Assembly (NCBI GenBank): GCA_026713545.1
Contig: JAPOOG010000096.1
Span: 1-53,396, forward strand
Length of the DNA: 53,396 nt
From: Bryobacterales bacterium
GTDB taxonomy: Bacteria; Acidobacteriota; Terriglobia; Bryobacterales; UBA6623
Direction of reading: 5' to 3'
Part shown: in pieces, positions 9,668 through 18,537 of the stretch
Layout: each line of letters starts with the position of its first letter
Numbering within the stretch: the stretch's first letter is position 1
Translations under genes and position numbers: made by a program
The notes under the pieces: generated by a model
Databases searched by the model: none
What the model saw: the letters and a program-made list of their open reading frames with translations, nothing else
Told to the model about the DNA's origin: nothing

Positions 9668-9909
9668 AAGTTGCGTTTTCAAACCGTTTCGTCCGCCAGT
9701 ACGGGAAGCTTCCGGCGGCATTTCAGGCACGCTTCGACAAACAACTCGGTTTTCTACTTTCCAACTTCCGGCATCCCTCGCTCCGGGCCAAGAAATACGA
9801 CGAAGCCGCGAATATACGGCAGGCCCGCGTCTGCGACCAGTACGGCTTCTATTTTCAGATCCACGGCGACACCTATCGGATTCCGAGCATCACAAGCCAC
9901 CCCAAATAA
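9664..9909 (+). CDS. RelE/ParE-superfamily toxin
   Basis: 81 residues, starting in an ATGA overlap with the small gene before it. It reads MKVAFSNRFVRQYGKLPAAF, FDKQLGFLLSNFRHPSLRAK, ARVCDQYGFYFQIHGDTYRI and ends SITSHPK. The order FRHPSLRxKK, then xARVxxxYxFxFxIxGDTYxI, then HPK is that of RelE-like cytotoxins; members of this fold cut mRNA on the ribosome or poison gyrase. Length is typical. Frames overlapping it on the same strand are shadows. An intact toxin-antitoxin pair is likely. Confidence 0.75.
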   Translation: MKVAFSNRFVRQYGKLPAAFQARFDKQLGFLLSNFRHPSLRAKKYDEAANIRQARVCDQYGFYFQIHGDTYRIPSITSHPK

Positions 9910-10229
9910 GCTTCCCGGATCGTTCGCTCATCGAGTTGACGGCTTGATGGTCTTGATTATTTTCGGCCTCCACCGCTCGCCGGTAGCCGGCATGTCTCAT
10001 CAACTGGCGAGGCGAAGTACCTGGCTGCTGCATCCAGGTGGGAGAGGAGCATGAGGACGAGGCGCGAGCTGCGTCGCACGGGGGGAAAGAGGCCTAGGGC
10101 CGCAGATTCCACCGTAAGAAAGAGAATACGCTGGCGGCTTACGCCCCGGGGAAGCTCATCCGGAAAGCGCGTGAATCACAGCCTTTAAGGGTTTCCCCGA
10201 AGCACGAAACAAGAATCACCGCTTTGAGG
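9910..10229. other. Intergenic region with two short R1 repeat copies
   Basis: No gene is supported here. Short open frames have no recognisable content. R1-like copies lie at 10170-10187 (CGTGAATCACAGCCTTTA) and 10204-10225 (ACGAAACAAGAATCACCGCTTT); the second abuts the end of the TPR gene and is the flank shared with the decayed copy at 1399. Confidence 0.6.
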
Positions 10230-11927
10230 CTAGCGCTGGGTCTGTAGCCGCAGGATCGCCTCCCGGGCCAACTGTTCCGCCCGCGCATCGGCGCCCTGGG
10301 TCGCTTGCTGGTAATGGTGCAGCGCTTGCTCGGCATGCCCTTGCCCTTCAAGCACGGCGGCCAGATTGAAATGCGCGACAGCGTTCCCTGGCTGGAACTC
10401 GAGCGCCTGGCGGTAGGCCTCGACGGCCTCATCGATCCGACCGAGACTCGCCAGCGTCACCCCCAGCATGACATGGGCCTTGGCATATTCCGGGTTCAGC
10501 TCGACGGCCAGCCGGTACGCGCCCAAGGCTTCGGAAGTCTGACCGCGCACGCTGAGCGACTCACCCAGCCTCAGATGCGCTTCCTCGGCCCCCGCCGCCA
10601 CGGTGGCCAGCGCCCGATGCATCGTCAGATCGTCGTTCGGACGCTGCGTTTCCAGGCTGCCCACCAGCACGAGAAACGCCATTACATAGCCCGCCTGGTA
10701 GAGGCCTTTCTTGTAACTCGGCAGCAGACGCCGCGCCCAGGTCCGCAATGTTTGCGCGGATGACTTCACCAGGCCCGGTTCTCCGACGCTGATGTTGATG
10801 TTCAGCGGCTCGCGCGTGTCCTTCTCCCGCACTTTCCAAATAAATCCGTCGAAGTAGTAGTGAAGGATCGTCGAAGCTCCAATAAAGGAGCCCAGGAGCG
10901 TCCTGACGGTTCCGCCGTCGAGGAAATTCTTCAGGTAGTCCATCCCTCCATAGGCGAAGATCAGCGAGGAATAGAGGATCGTCAGGCCAACCCTGGGACG
11001 AAAGAGAAAACGAACGAACCTCGTTACCTCGCCTCCCCTTTCGACGCGGCTACGGTTGAAGGCCCAGACGATGCCGTAATACTGCAGGCAATGGAACCCT
11101 GACCAGACCGCGAACCCGACCACGAAGTCATGGTTGTAGATGTAGAGGTAGTAGGTGGCGCTCATGAAAAACGCCAGCGCCGCCAGCTTGCGGATGTTGT
11201 GACGACCCTGCCTCCACAGGTACACCGTGTAGCCGACATAGGCGGCCGCGCTCACCAGGGCCACCAGGTAGATCAGGTTCTGGAGAAATGTGAAGAGCCC
11301 CATCGGCAGCACGGGGATTCCGCTCTGGTAGGCCAGGTACAGGAGGTTGTTCCGGTAGTGCGGGCTGGCGATGATGAGCGCCAGATAGCCGGAGATCGAA
11401 AAAAACCAATCCAAGCGCGCCGTGAGCGTCCCGATCTCCCGCTGCTTGGCGTCATAGATCCGCATGAAGCCGTAGTGCTGCATCAACACATGCCAGATAT
11501 CCCAGGTAAAGCCGAGCATCAGGATGCCATGCAGGCCCCGGTCTTCAAACCAATAGGCCGCCGCGAAAAAGAGCGGCGGCGCCAACAGGAAGCGCCACTT
11601 GTAACGCCGAAAGAGCTCGCGGTCGCCATAGGCCCTGACGAAACCGGGGAAGTGATGACCGAAGGTCAGGAAGGCCAGCAGGAAGACCGCATACTCGCCG
11701 GAGTCCCAAAACAGGCTCAGCGGGAACAGGACTGCGATGCTGACGACCGGCGCTCCGATGAAAAGTACGGAGTCCCAGAAGGGAGATATGATCCAGCCCG
11801 ACGCCGCGGGCCGTGCATGGGCGACCGGCGCTCCCGTAGACACCAGCGCGGGAGCGGCCCTTGCGCCGTTCCCGCGCGCGGAGGACGCTTGGTTCCGCCT
11901 ACGCTTCCTGATCCCGCGGCTTGCCAT
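10230..11927 (-). CDS. Multi-pass membrane protein with C-terminal TPR repeats
   Basis: 565 residues. After a basic N-terminal tail come about nine or ten hydrophobic segments between residues 47 and 345 (for example WDSVLFIGAPVVSIAVLFPL, AVFLLAFLTFGHHFPGFV). A conserved-looking WHVLMQHYGFMRIYDAKQRE lies between helices, and several His pairs (FGHHF, ILHYYFDGF) may bind metal. After another helix near 410 the C-terminus has three TPR units (ALGAYRLAVELNPEYAKAH, AVEAYRQALEFQPGNAVAH, ALHHYQQATQG). I do not recognise a named family. Its last 50 residues are duplicated as a pseudogene at 1399-1572. Confidence 0.75.
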   Translation of the reverse strand: MASRGIRKRRRNQASSARGNGARAAPALVSTGAPVAHARPAASGWIISPFWDSVLFIGAPVVSIAVLFPLSLFWDSGEYAVFLLAFLTFGHHFPGFVRAYGDRELFRRYKWRFLLAPPLFFAAAYWFEDRGLHGILMLGFTWDIWHVLMQHYGFMRIYDAKQREIGTLTARLDWFFSISGYLALIIASPHYRNNLLYLAYQSGIPVLPMGLFTFLQNLIYLVALVSAAAYVGYTVYLWRQGRHNIRKLAALAFFMSATYYLYIYNHDFVVGFAVWSGFHCLQYYGIVWAFNRSRVERGGEVTRFVRFLFRPRVGLTILYSSLIFAYGGMDYLKNFLDGGTVRTLLGSFIGASTILHYYFDGFIWKVREKDTREPLNINISVGEPGLVKSSAQTLRTWARRLLPSYKKGLYQAGYVMAFLVLVGSLETQRPNDDLTMHRALATVAAGAEEAHLRLGESLSVRGQTSEALGAYRLAVELNPEYAKAHVMLGVTLASLGRIDEAVEAYRQALEFQPGNAVAHFNLAAVLEGQGHAEQALHHYQQATQGADARAEQLAREAILRLQTQR

Positions 11928-12391
11928 TGCGGACGTTCCAGTCCGACCCCTTGCGGGCTGAAACGAGTGCTCGCGGCTGCACCCGGAGCATCGTCTCGTG
12001 CATCAATGTAGCTATCGTATCACCCCACCCCCACCAAAACAGCTTGAGGGGGAAGCAGCTTCGCAAAGAGGGCTGAACAAGCGGGACATCGCGAAGCGCC
12101 TGACCCGCACCTCACTGATCCGCTTGCTGCGTACCAAGCAGGAGCCTTAGCGCCTGAAAGGGAATTATCGGCCCATGGCGGAGTGATCCCGAATCCTGGC
12201 ACAGCCAAGACGATTCCGTCTGGCAAGATTTGTCGTAACCTTTGGGTTCCAGAGGTCTATCTTCCAGAGAAGGATAGCGAGGGGGCTTCATCTCCTCTGT
12301 AGCGGGCTATCGATATTCACGGGCAAACCTGCAACCTCCGGAACCCACGGCGGCATCTCAAAATGTCGATCACCGCAGGAGGACGGTCCTG
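11928..12391. other. 464-base intergenic stretch, no gene recognised
   Basis: Short frames occur, one on the plus strand near 12083-12150 reading LNKRDIAKRLTRTSLIRLL, which may be a scrap of a helical protein but cannot be assigned. No repeat family copy, hairpin with a T-run or RNA gene was seen. The strong ribosome binding site of the next gene, AGGAGG at 12378-12383, lies at its end. Confidence 0.5.
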
Positions 12392-13510
12392 ATGCAAATC
12401 GAACGCGTTGAGGTATTTGTCGTGGCGCCGAAAGTTCAGCGCTTTACGTGGTCGCACGACCTGCATGAACAGTACATGACAAATACGGTGGTGCGGATCA
12501 CGACGGATGACGGCAACGAGGGGGTGGGCGGCGTATCGAATTACACCTCCTACGATTACGATCGCTACACCTGCGAGACCCTGCGGCACATGATCCCCGC
12601 ACTCATCGGCCAGGACGCGCTGGCGCGGGAGAAGATATGGCGAGGCCTGTGGCCGCGGGTCTTTCCCCTTCCGCCGCAAGCCCTGGCTGTCATCGATGTC
12701 GCGTTGTGGGATTTGATGGGCAAGATCGCCGGACAGCCCCTCTATCAGCTCTGGGGCGGGGCGACGGACCGAATCCTGTCGTATGCCAGCACGCCGATGC
12801 TGGACGATGTCGCGTCGTATCTGCGCTTTGTTGAAGAGATGATCAGCCTGGGCTTTCGCGCGGTGAAGTTCCACTGCTGGTGCTTGCCGGGAAAGGACCT
12901 CGAACTGGCCCGCGCGGCGCACCGGGAATTCCGAGACAATGCCGCATTCATGCTGGACGTGGAAAACAACTACGACCTGGAGAGCGCCCTGCGAGTGGGA
13001 GAGGAGTTGCACGACTTGGGATTCACGTGGTTCGAGGCGCCTCTGCCGGACTACGACCTGCCCGGCTATCGCGAGCTGACCAAGAGCGTTGACGTACCCA
13101 TTGTTCCATCAGGCAACTGGATTCAAGACCAGACGGCCTTCCAGCACGCGTTGGAGACCAAGTCCTGGTCGAGGGCGCGGACCGACGTCACCGTCTGCGG
13201 CGGGTTCACACCGGCCCGGAAGTACCTTTCGATGGTGGAATCCGTGGGCATGCGGTGCGAGATCATGTCCTGGGGCAACACGCTGGTCTCAAGCGCCAAT
13301 CTCCACCTGATGATGGCGACGGGACTGAGTACGTATTTCGAACAAGCCGTGCCTTGGGAACCATACGAGTACGGGATGCACGACGTGATCCGGACCCAGG
13401 CGGACGGCCATGTCGCCGCGCCTTCAGGGCCTGGCCTGGGTGTGGAAATCGACTGGGATGCCATGGAGGCGGCGACGATTCATCGGCTCGATACCAGATC
13501 GTTGTCGTAG
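12392..13510 (+). CDS. Cytoplasmic enolase-superfamily enzyme (mandelate racemase/galactarolactone cycloisomerase-like)
   Basis: 372 residues from an ATG with AGGAGG eight bases upstream. There is no signal peptide, unlike the two paralogues near the left end. The N-terminal capping domain is followed by ALAVIDVALWDLMGKIAGQP, the classic superfamily helix. The barrel has AVKFHCW on strand 2, where a KxK or KxH acid/base is expected, the first metal ligand in MLDVENNY, and E in WFEAPLP. LTKSVDVPIVPSG and SWGNTL follow. The normal reaction is dehydration or cycloisomerisation of an aldarate-type acid; the substrate is not readable. It stands alone between a long intergenic region and the GDPD gene. 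Confidence 0.85.
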   Translation: MQIERVEVFVVAPKVQRFTWSHDLHEQYMTNTVVRITTDDGNEGVGGVSNYTSYDYDRYTCETLRHMIPALIGQDALAREKIWRGLWPRVFPLPPQALAVIDVALWDLMGKIAGQPLYQLWGGATDRILSYASTPMLDDVASYLRFVEEMISLGFRAVKFHCWCLPGKDLELARAAHREFRDNAAFMLDVENNYDLESALRVGEELHDLGFTWFEAPLPDYDLPGYRELTKSVDVPIVPSGNWIQDQTAFQHALETKSWSRARTDVTVCGGFTPARKYLSMVESVGMRCEIMSWGNTLVSSANLHLMMATGLSTYFEQAVPWEPYEYGMHDVIRTQADGHVAAPSGPGLGVEIDWDAMEAATIHRLDTRSLS

Positions 13511-13692
13511 CGCAGAGTGATTCATGAGCAACCCTCTTGAGAGTGTCAGCTACCAAGAGCCGCGCGGATTCGGACACCCTTGCGGAATTGGTGCACTGCA
13601 ATGCAGTCGGAGAGGGACGGTTCACCGCCGCAGGCTTGGAAGTGAACCGCGGCGCCCGCTCCACGCATCTCGAGGCAGAAGACACGGACCGT

Positions 13693-14499
13693 TCAAAGTC
13701 CCAGCACCTTCTTCGCCTCCAGCGGGTAGTCGGTGGCGATGGCATCAGCCCCGGCTGCGTGCGCCGCCTTCCAGCGCTCCGGCTCGTTCTGGCGGATGTA
13801 GATCAACATCCGTTTTCGACCCTCACGAGCTTTCTTGAAGTCGCCGCTGATCGGCAGGTACGGCTCACGCGCGGTCAACCAGATGTAGTCCAGATAGGTC
13901 GTCCGAAGAGCGGTCTCGACGTGGTACTTCGTATTGCCGTTTCTGCCCACCGGAAACCGCGCGTTCGCCTGCTTGAAGCGCTCGGTAGAACGCGCGTCCA
14001 TCCCGAAACTGAAGACCCGCTCGATCATCCCGAAGCGTTCGGCCAAGCGAACGATCTTCTCCTCGATCCGTGGCGAGATCTTCTTCATGTTGATCGCAAT
14101 GAACGTGTCCTCGTTCTTGTCCCGGCGCGAGATCATATCGAAAACCTCGCCGAGCGTCGGCACTTTTTCCGACTTGAACTTCGGGTCGTACCACGATCCC
14201 GCGTCGAGAGCCTTGATCTCACGCAGCGTCATGTTCATAACCGAGCCGCTGCCGTTCGTGGTGCGGTCGACGGTCTCATCGTGAATCACGACCGGGACAC
14301 CGTCCTTTGTCAGGTAGACATCGAGCTCGATACTGAGCCCCGCGTCCACGCAGGCTTTGAACCCGGCCATCGTATTCTCGGGATACTTCGTAACCATGCC
14401 CCGGTGGCCGTAGATCTTGAACGAATCCGCCGCCGCCAGCATCGAAGCGAGCAGCATAAGGACGGGGAGCATCAACACGAATCGAGACCGTTTCGACAT
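13693..14499 (-). CDS. Secreted glycerophosphodiester phosphodiesterase (GDPD)
   Basis: 268 residues. An N-terminal signal (FVLMLPVLMLLASMLAAADS) precedes a complete GDPD barrel: H32-R-G, PENT, E58-L-D60, H73-D74-E in VIHDETVDRTTNGSGSV, and PTLGEVF. These are the metal ligands and the catalytic histidines. The end (AAGADAIATDYPLEAKK) is also typical. It probably hydrolyses glycerophosphodiesters outside the cytoplasm for phosphate or glycerol recovery. It is divergent from the next gene with only 23 bases between annotated starts, so one of the two starts is probably further in. Confidence 0.9.
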   Translation of the reverse strand: MSKRSRFVLMLPVLMLLASMLAAADSFKIYGHRGMVTKYPENTMAGFKACVDAGLSIELDVYLTKDGVPVVIHDETVDRTTNGSGSVMNMTLREIKALDAGSWYDPKFKSEKVPTLGEVFDMISRRDKNEDTFIAINMKKISPRIEEKIVRLAERFGMIERVFSFGMDARSTERFKQANARFPVGRNGNTKYHVETALRTTYLDYIWLTAREPYLPISGDFKKAREGRKRMLIYIRQNEPERWKAAHAAGADAIATDYPLEAKKVLGL

Positions 14500-14522
14500 G
14501 CGAACATTATATTCGGAGTGGA

Positions 14523-15257
14523 ATGCGGAGCGTTGACCAGCAGAGCGCCGCGGCCGCCGCCCACAGCGGCATGCTCGTCCCCGAGATGGTCGACATCCCC
14601 GCCGGCATGTATCTGATGGGCCAGGACGACGGCCGGGATGAAGAGCAACCCGCGCATCAGGTGCGCGTTCCGATCATGCAGATTGGCCGGTTCCAAGTGA
14701 CCAACGAGCAATACGACACCTTTTGCCGGGCAACCGGACAATCCGGAACCCGCTTCCGCCACCAGGAAGGATTCGGCGATCCTCGACAACCCGTCACCGG
14801 ACCGAGCTGGTTCGACGCTGCCGCCTATTGCGAGTGGCTTGCTTTCGAGACGGGCCGAGCGTTCTGTCTGCCGACCGAAGCGCAGTGGGAATGGGCGGCC
14901 CGCGGCGGCTTGACAGGCAAGCTCTACCCGTGGGGCGACGAGCCCGTCACCGAGCGCGAGAACTACGCGCGGCGCTGGAGAAGCGGTCCGGAGCCGGTCG
15001 GCACATCAGCCCCGAACGGCTACGGCCTATATGACATGTGCGAGAACGTGCACGAGTGGTGTTCGGACTGGTTCGACCCGGAATACTACAGGTTCTCGCC
15101 GGTCAATAACCCGAAAGGCCCATCGGAGCGGTTGCGCAAGGCCTCGCGCGGCGGCGCCTGGCGGCATCACATCAAAATCACCCGTTGCGCCGCGCGCAGC
15201 AGCATCCCTCCTCACCTGGAATACGCCGACTACGGTTTCCGCGTGGCGTGCATGTAG
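14523..15257 (+). CDS. Formylglycine-generating-enzyme-fold (SUMF1) protein lacking the catalytic cysteines
   Basis: 244 residues from ATG 14523; an in-frame ATG at 14571 (MLVPEMVDIPAGMYLMG) is an equally good start and leaves more promoter space. The fold is clear: VDIPAGMYLMG, EQPAHQVRVP, FQVTNEQYDTFC, VTGPSWFDAAAYCEW, CLPTEAQWEWAARGG, YPWGDE, NGYGLYDMCENVHEWCSDW, and RKASRGGAW to the final DYGFRVACM. In true formylglycine-generating enzymes two copper-binding cysteines follow the RGGS stretch; here that place reads GAWRHHIKITRCAARS, so at most one Cys remains. A non-FGE role is likelier. It ends inside the convergent MlrC gene, a 28-base overlap. Confidence 0.8.
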   Translation: MRSVDQQSAAAAAHSGMLVPEMVDIPAGMYLMGQDDGRDEEQPAHQVRVPIMQIGRFQVTNEQYDTFCRATGQSGTRFRHQEGFGDPRQPVTGPSWFDAAAYCEWLAFETGRAFCLPTEAQWEWAARGGLTGKLYPWGDEPVTERENYARRWRSGPEPVGTSAPNGYGLYDMCENVHEWCSDWFDPEYYRFSPVNNPKGPSERLRKASRGGAWRHHIKITRCAARSSIPPHLEYADYGFRVACM

Positions 15258-16744
15258 AGCGCCGGCTGTAAACCGGCGACGCCGCGGTCTTTCGGGAAGT
15301 ACGGCCGCGCCAGCCGCTGGTAGTGGATGTTTTGCAGGATCGCGGTCGTCGGGCCCGGCGTATCCAGAACGATCGCTTCCGAGAACCGGCCGCCGTAGCC
15401 GATTCGATAGTTCATCGGGTTCTTGACGACGATGAACTTCGCCGCGCGGGTGTCCATGCTCATCGACGCGTATTGCTCATCGGCCCAGTCGTAGGTGGGA
15501 TGGGTCGAGATCAGGATTTCGACCGAGCCGGCGCGCAGTTTGGCTGAAGGCCCCATCTCGCCGGACTGCCCTTCCCAGATGCCGCCGGTGTAGATAAAGC
15601 GTCCCTCGGTCAACTTCTCGACCACGCCGGACACTTCCATCGGCGATCCCCAGCGCGGATCGACCTTGTGACCCAGCTGGAGCGTGACCGCTGCGCCCGG
15701 GCCCGCCTGATGACAAATCGCCGCAGCCTCGGGATCAACCACCATCGCCAACGAACTCTCATCGAGCCGCGCATCGAGAAGCGCTTTGAGCGCGAACACG
15801 CTGTCGCCCGCCGCCCCGCCGCCGACGCAGTCGGAAAGCTCGAGCAGCAGGACCGGACCTCCCGCTGCCCGCTGCCCCCGCTCAATCGCATCCCTCGGCT
15901 TGCAGCCTGTCGTTTCCAGATCCGACCGCCGCTCCCATAGCATCGAAGCGATCTCGTTGGCGAGTCTCGCCGCCGTCTCCGGCTCGCCGTCGGTGATCAC
16001 CAAACCACCACCGCCCATGTCCGGCAGGTCCAAATGAGGATGGACCAGCAAGGCGCTCGTCGACAGGACGCCGCCTCGCCTCTCCAGCAACTTCGCGAAT
16101 GTCATGATCTCGGCGAAGGCCCCCGGCGGGTCGGTATTGCCCTTGAACCCGCTCACCAACACCGGCGCCTTGGCCATTGCCATCACCGGACGAACCTTGC
16201 CATCCACGATATCCGCCAATAGATTCGCCCCGCGCTCGCCCGTGGTGAACGTATCTCGATGCGGATACGTCTCCCAGGCCAGCAAGGCATCGCTGTTCTC
16301 GACCATCAGCCGTGTCACGTGAGCGTGGCAGTCGAGGGTCGCAACGACGGGCACATCGGTCCCGACGACCTCACAAACCGCTTGCAGGAGATCGCCCTCC
16401 AAGTCACCGATCCGTTCGACTCCGGCCGACCCATGCAGCGGCGCCAGAACGCCCCCGACCGGGAGCGCGGCCTTCAGGCGTTCGATGAACTCGTCCTTCA
16501 GCGTGAGGTAGCACCGCTCAGTCAGAATCCCACCCGGATAGGCGCTCGCCACAAGCAGCGGCACGGTCTCGACCCCGCGCGCATCGAGCGCCCGCAACGC
16601 TCCGCCCACAACCCCGTCACGGATATCAAGCACCTCCGCACCCCGGCGCAGCTCGGTGCGTTCGAAATCCGCCAGCGTCGTGTTCACGCCGGCGAGATGG
16701 TTCGACTCGGTGAAGATATTGCCGAGTGCAACGCGAGGTTTCAT
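15230..16744 (-). CDS. MlrC-family (M81) metallopeptidase-like protein
   Basis: 504 residues. The start MKPRVALGNIFTESNHLAG is the M81/DUF1485 beginning. Zinc ligands are visible in TLDCHAHVT (D138, H140, H142), followed by WETYPHRD and, in the second half, LLLELSDCVGGGAAGDS and ISTHPTYDW. The family includes MlrC of microcystin degradation and enzymes of amidohydrolase type; the real substrate here is unknown. It follows the gene at 16751 by six bases on the same strand, so they form an operon. Its last codons overlap the convergent SUMF1-like gene, and the tail includes a hairpin sequence. Confidence 0.85.
   Translation of the reverse strand: MKPRVALGNIFTESNHLAGVNTTLADFERTELRRGAEVLDIRDGVVGGALRALDARGVETVPLLVASAYPGGILTERCYLTLKDEFIERLKAALPVGGVLAPLHGSAGVERIGDLEGDLLQAVCEVVGTDVPVVATLDCHAHVTRLMVENSDALLAWETYPHRDTFTTGERGANLLADIVDGKVRPVMAMAKAPVLVSGFKGNTDPPGAFAEIMTFAKLLERRGGVLSTSALLVHPHLDLPDMGGGGLVITDGEPETAARLANEIASMLWERRSDLETTGCKPRDAIERGQRAAGGPVLLLELSDCVGGGAAGDSVFALKALLDARLDESSLAMVVDPEAAAICHQAGPGAAVTLQLGHKVDPRWGSPMEVSGVVEKLTEGRFIYTGGIWEGQSGEMGPSAKLRAGSVEILISTHPTYDWADEQYASMSMDTRAAKFIVVKNPMNYRIGYGGRFSEAIVLDTPGPTTAILQNIHYQRLARPYFPKDRGVAGLQPALYMHATRKP
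15260..15278. other. Short hairpin in the overlap of two convergent genes
   Basis: CGCCGG and CCGGCG arms with a 7-base loop (CGCCGGCTGTAAACCGGCG). It lies just past the stop of the plus-strand gene and inside the last codons of MlrC. It could help end transcription from the left, but has no T-run. Confidence 0.35.
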
Positions 16745-16750
16745 CGATCG

Positions 16751-17368
16751 CTACCGTGTGACATACAGTTCGGCGCCGGTTGTCTGCAAGTGACGAATCT
16801 GCTGCACGACGGCCGAATACTTCAGAAGGTCCGCCTGGCGTTCCATTTCCTGCACCATCTTGAACGGAAGCTTGACGCTGTAGACGTCGGACTTTTCCCC
16901 GTACGCGTAGCGGGCATACGACGGCGACTGCTGCTCGACAAGGGCCAGCAACTTGTCCCAGAAGTTGGCGCGTTGGAGCAGGCGTTTCCGGCGCGCAAAG
17001 TCGGCTCGGATCTCGACACTCCCACGGCGCCCCCGCAGAATGATCGTGTGGCACCGTGCCGCTTCGAAAGGCCGCTCGGGACGAGGATCCGGGAATCGTT
17101 CAAACAGCGCCGCCAACTCCCCGGTATCGGCATCGAATGCTTCCCAGCGGTAGCGCGAAGGGCCACTCACGAACGACCCTCTCCCGAGGATCGCGGCAAC
17201 GCGTTCCGCATCCTTGCCGGTAACCACCAGGATGCGCTCGATCAAGTCAACGATCGAAAGCTCTTCGCGCGCAACCGGCGTCAGCTTGATGAACCCGGCT
17301 GCTTCTGAACTGATCTTTGCCGGAACGACGTCGGGAAGGGGCAACGGGGATTTTTTCTTCGCTGGCAA
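16751..17368 (-). CDS. Conserved-looking protein of unknown function, operon partner of MlrC
   Basis: 205 residues, read from TTG at 17368 (MPAKKKSPLPLPDVVPAKIS). I do not recognise the family. It is soluble, with a basic N-terminus, an acidic-hydrophobic middle (VDLIERILVVTGKDAERVAA) and a basic stretch around RGRRGSVEIRADFARRKR. The start codon and the MPAKKK residues lie inside an R2 repeat copy, so the true start may be later. It ends six bases before the MlrC start, which suggests co-expression. Confidence 0.55.
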   Translation of the reverse strand: MPAKKKSPLPLPDVVPAKISSEAAGFIKLTPVAREELSIVDLIERILVVTGKDAERVAAILGRGSFVSGPSRYRWEAFDADTGELAALFERFPDPRPERPFEAARCHTIILRGRRGSVEIRADFARRKRLLQRANFWDKLLALVEQQSPSYARYAYGEKSDVYSVKLPFKMVQEMERQADLLKYSAVVQQIRHLQTTGAELYVTR

Positions 17369-17440
17369 GGGTTCACATTCGAGTTAAGTTCACGCTGCGA
17401 TCCTTGTCCTGCCTGTCAGTCTGGGCGGAGCCTCGCCTGA
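17350..17440 (+). repeat. R2 dispersed repeat, copy A
   Basis: A diverged copy: ATTTTTTCTTCGCTGGCAAG, then GTTCACATTCGAGTTAAG, then GTCCTGCCTGTCAGTCTG and CCTCGCCTGA. It matches copies B (21332) and C (23336) through most of its length. Unlike those, it overlaps the start region of an opposite-strand gene and ends at the stop of the MauE-thioredoxin gene. Confidence 0.75.
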
Positions 17441-18379
17441 CTACTCCACGAAGCCGAGCTCGCGCAGCTTCTCGCCCAACTCCGGTTCTTCGAAAAACGG
17501 GAAGGGTTCCTTTACGCGGCCATCCTCGATCGCCACGGCATAAGGCGGGTCCTTGAAGGGGAACGCTTCCTTGAGGACATCGAGGTCCATCGTAAGTCGC
17601 ACGTCCTTGAGTCCGGTATCCTCGATAAACCCGATCGCGAGGTCCTTCTCTTCCGTCGGAACGCCCACGAACGGCGCTTGCCAGGTGTGTTGCGCCAGGG
17701 CGATGCCCGCGTCAAGACAATGCAGACACATCGGGTTGAAAAAATAAACGAATACCTTGCCCTCACGCAATGAGAATTCCTGATCGCCAACCGTCACCAC
17801 GGCCGGCGCCTCGATGAGCGGTCGTGGCCCGAGTTTGTCCACGGCAAGCGCTGCCAGGGTTACGGCAGTGATGCCCGCCACGGCGAGCCCCGCAGCGCGG
17901 ATCTTCTTCAGCGGCGGAGCCAACCAGGCGGCGACGATCGACAACACGAGCATCACACCGTCGCTCCAGAAGAACTCCGGACCCACCGCTCGCTCCACCC
18001 AAGGGAAACAACTGCAGTCGGCTCCGCGCAGCGTCTCGTAGTTAAACGCGAAATAGCCCATGAAGATGACCAGCAGCAGCGAGGAGAAGATGCCGCCAAG
18101 CCGACGCCAGGAGGGGACCAGAAGAAGAACTCCCGCCGTCAAGTCACCCATGATCACGAGCACGGCGCCGACCAGGCTGAGCGAGACCGGCACCAGAATC
18201 TGAGTCAGCATGAGCTGAAACTCGCTGACAATCGTCAGCTTGTAGATGCCGGCTACAAGCCATGGAACGACCATCAACAGGGCAGCGGCGACCCCTAGAT
18301 GCCGTATCCAGGAGGCGGGAGAGGCAGGCGCCGTCTCATGCACAGAAGCGTCCGCCGTCTGATCCGATTCGAAAGCCAT
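17441..18379 (-). CDS. MauE/DoxX-type membrane protein fused to a thioredoxin-like domain
   Basis: 312 residues from ATG 18379; a longer frame to 18493 adds residues with no support. A proline/alanine-rich start precedes four or more helices of the MauE/DoxX group between about 27 and 180, with a MauE-like D121-C-S-C124 pair in the loop (ADCSCFPW). The C-terminal part, from about residue 190, is a thioredoxin-like domain with F-N-P-M-C218-L-H-C221. MauE-like proteins are needed for disulfide and cofactor formation in exported dehydrogenases. The fusion suggests a self-contained electron path from membrane to a periplasmic thiol partner, which is an inference. Confidence 0.75.
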   Translation of the reverse strand: MAFESDQTADASVHETAPASPASWIRHLGVAAALLMVVPWLVAGIYKLTIVSEFQLMLTQILVPVSLSLVGAVLVIMGDLTAGVLLLVPSWRRLGGIFSSLLLVIFMGYFAFNYETLRGADCSCFPWVERAVGPEFFWSDGVMLVLSIVAAWLAPPLKKIRAAGLAVAGITAVTLAALAVDKLGPRPLIEAPAVVTVGDQEFSLREGKVFVYFFNPMCLHCLDAGIALAQHTWQAPFVGVPTEEKDLAIGFIEDTGLKDVRLTMDLDVLKEAFPFKDPPYAVAIEDGRVKEPFPFFEEPELGEKLRELGFVE

Positions 18380-18537
18380 GCCTGTCGGACGGCTCAAGCA
18401 CAGATCGGCGAGCCAATGTTCCAGTATAGGTGAACGCCCATCATCGACTTGGACGAACGCGTGTCCGGAGTCTTCACTTGGCCCCGCGAACACAAAGCGC
18501 TAAGATTCAGTGTCAACATTGCAATGACGGAGGAGCC

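Noticed and set aside
16259..17308. Plus-strand frame of 349 codons over MlrC and the 205-residue gene
   Set aside because: It runs antisense to MlrC and its operon partner and has no recognisable domain.
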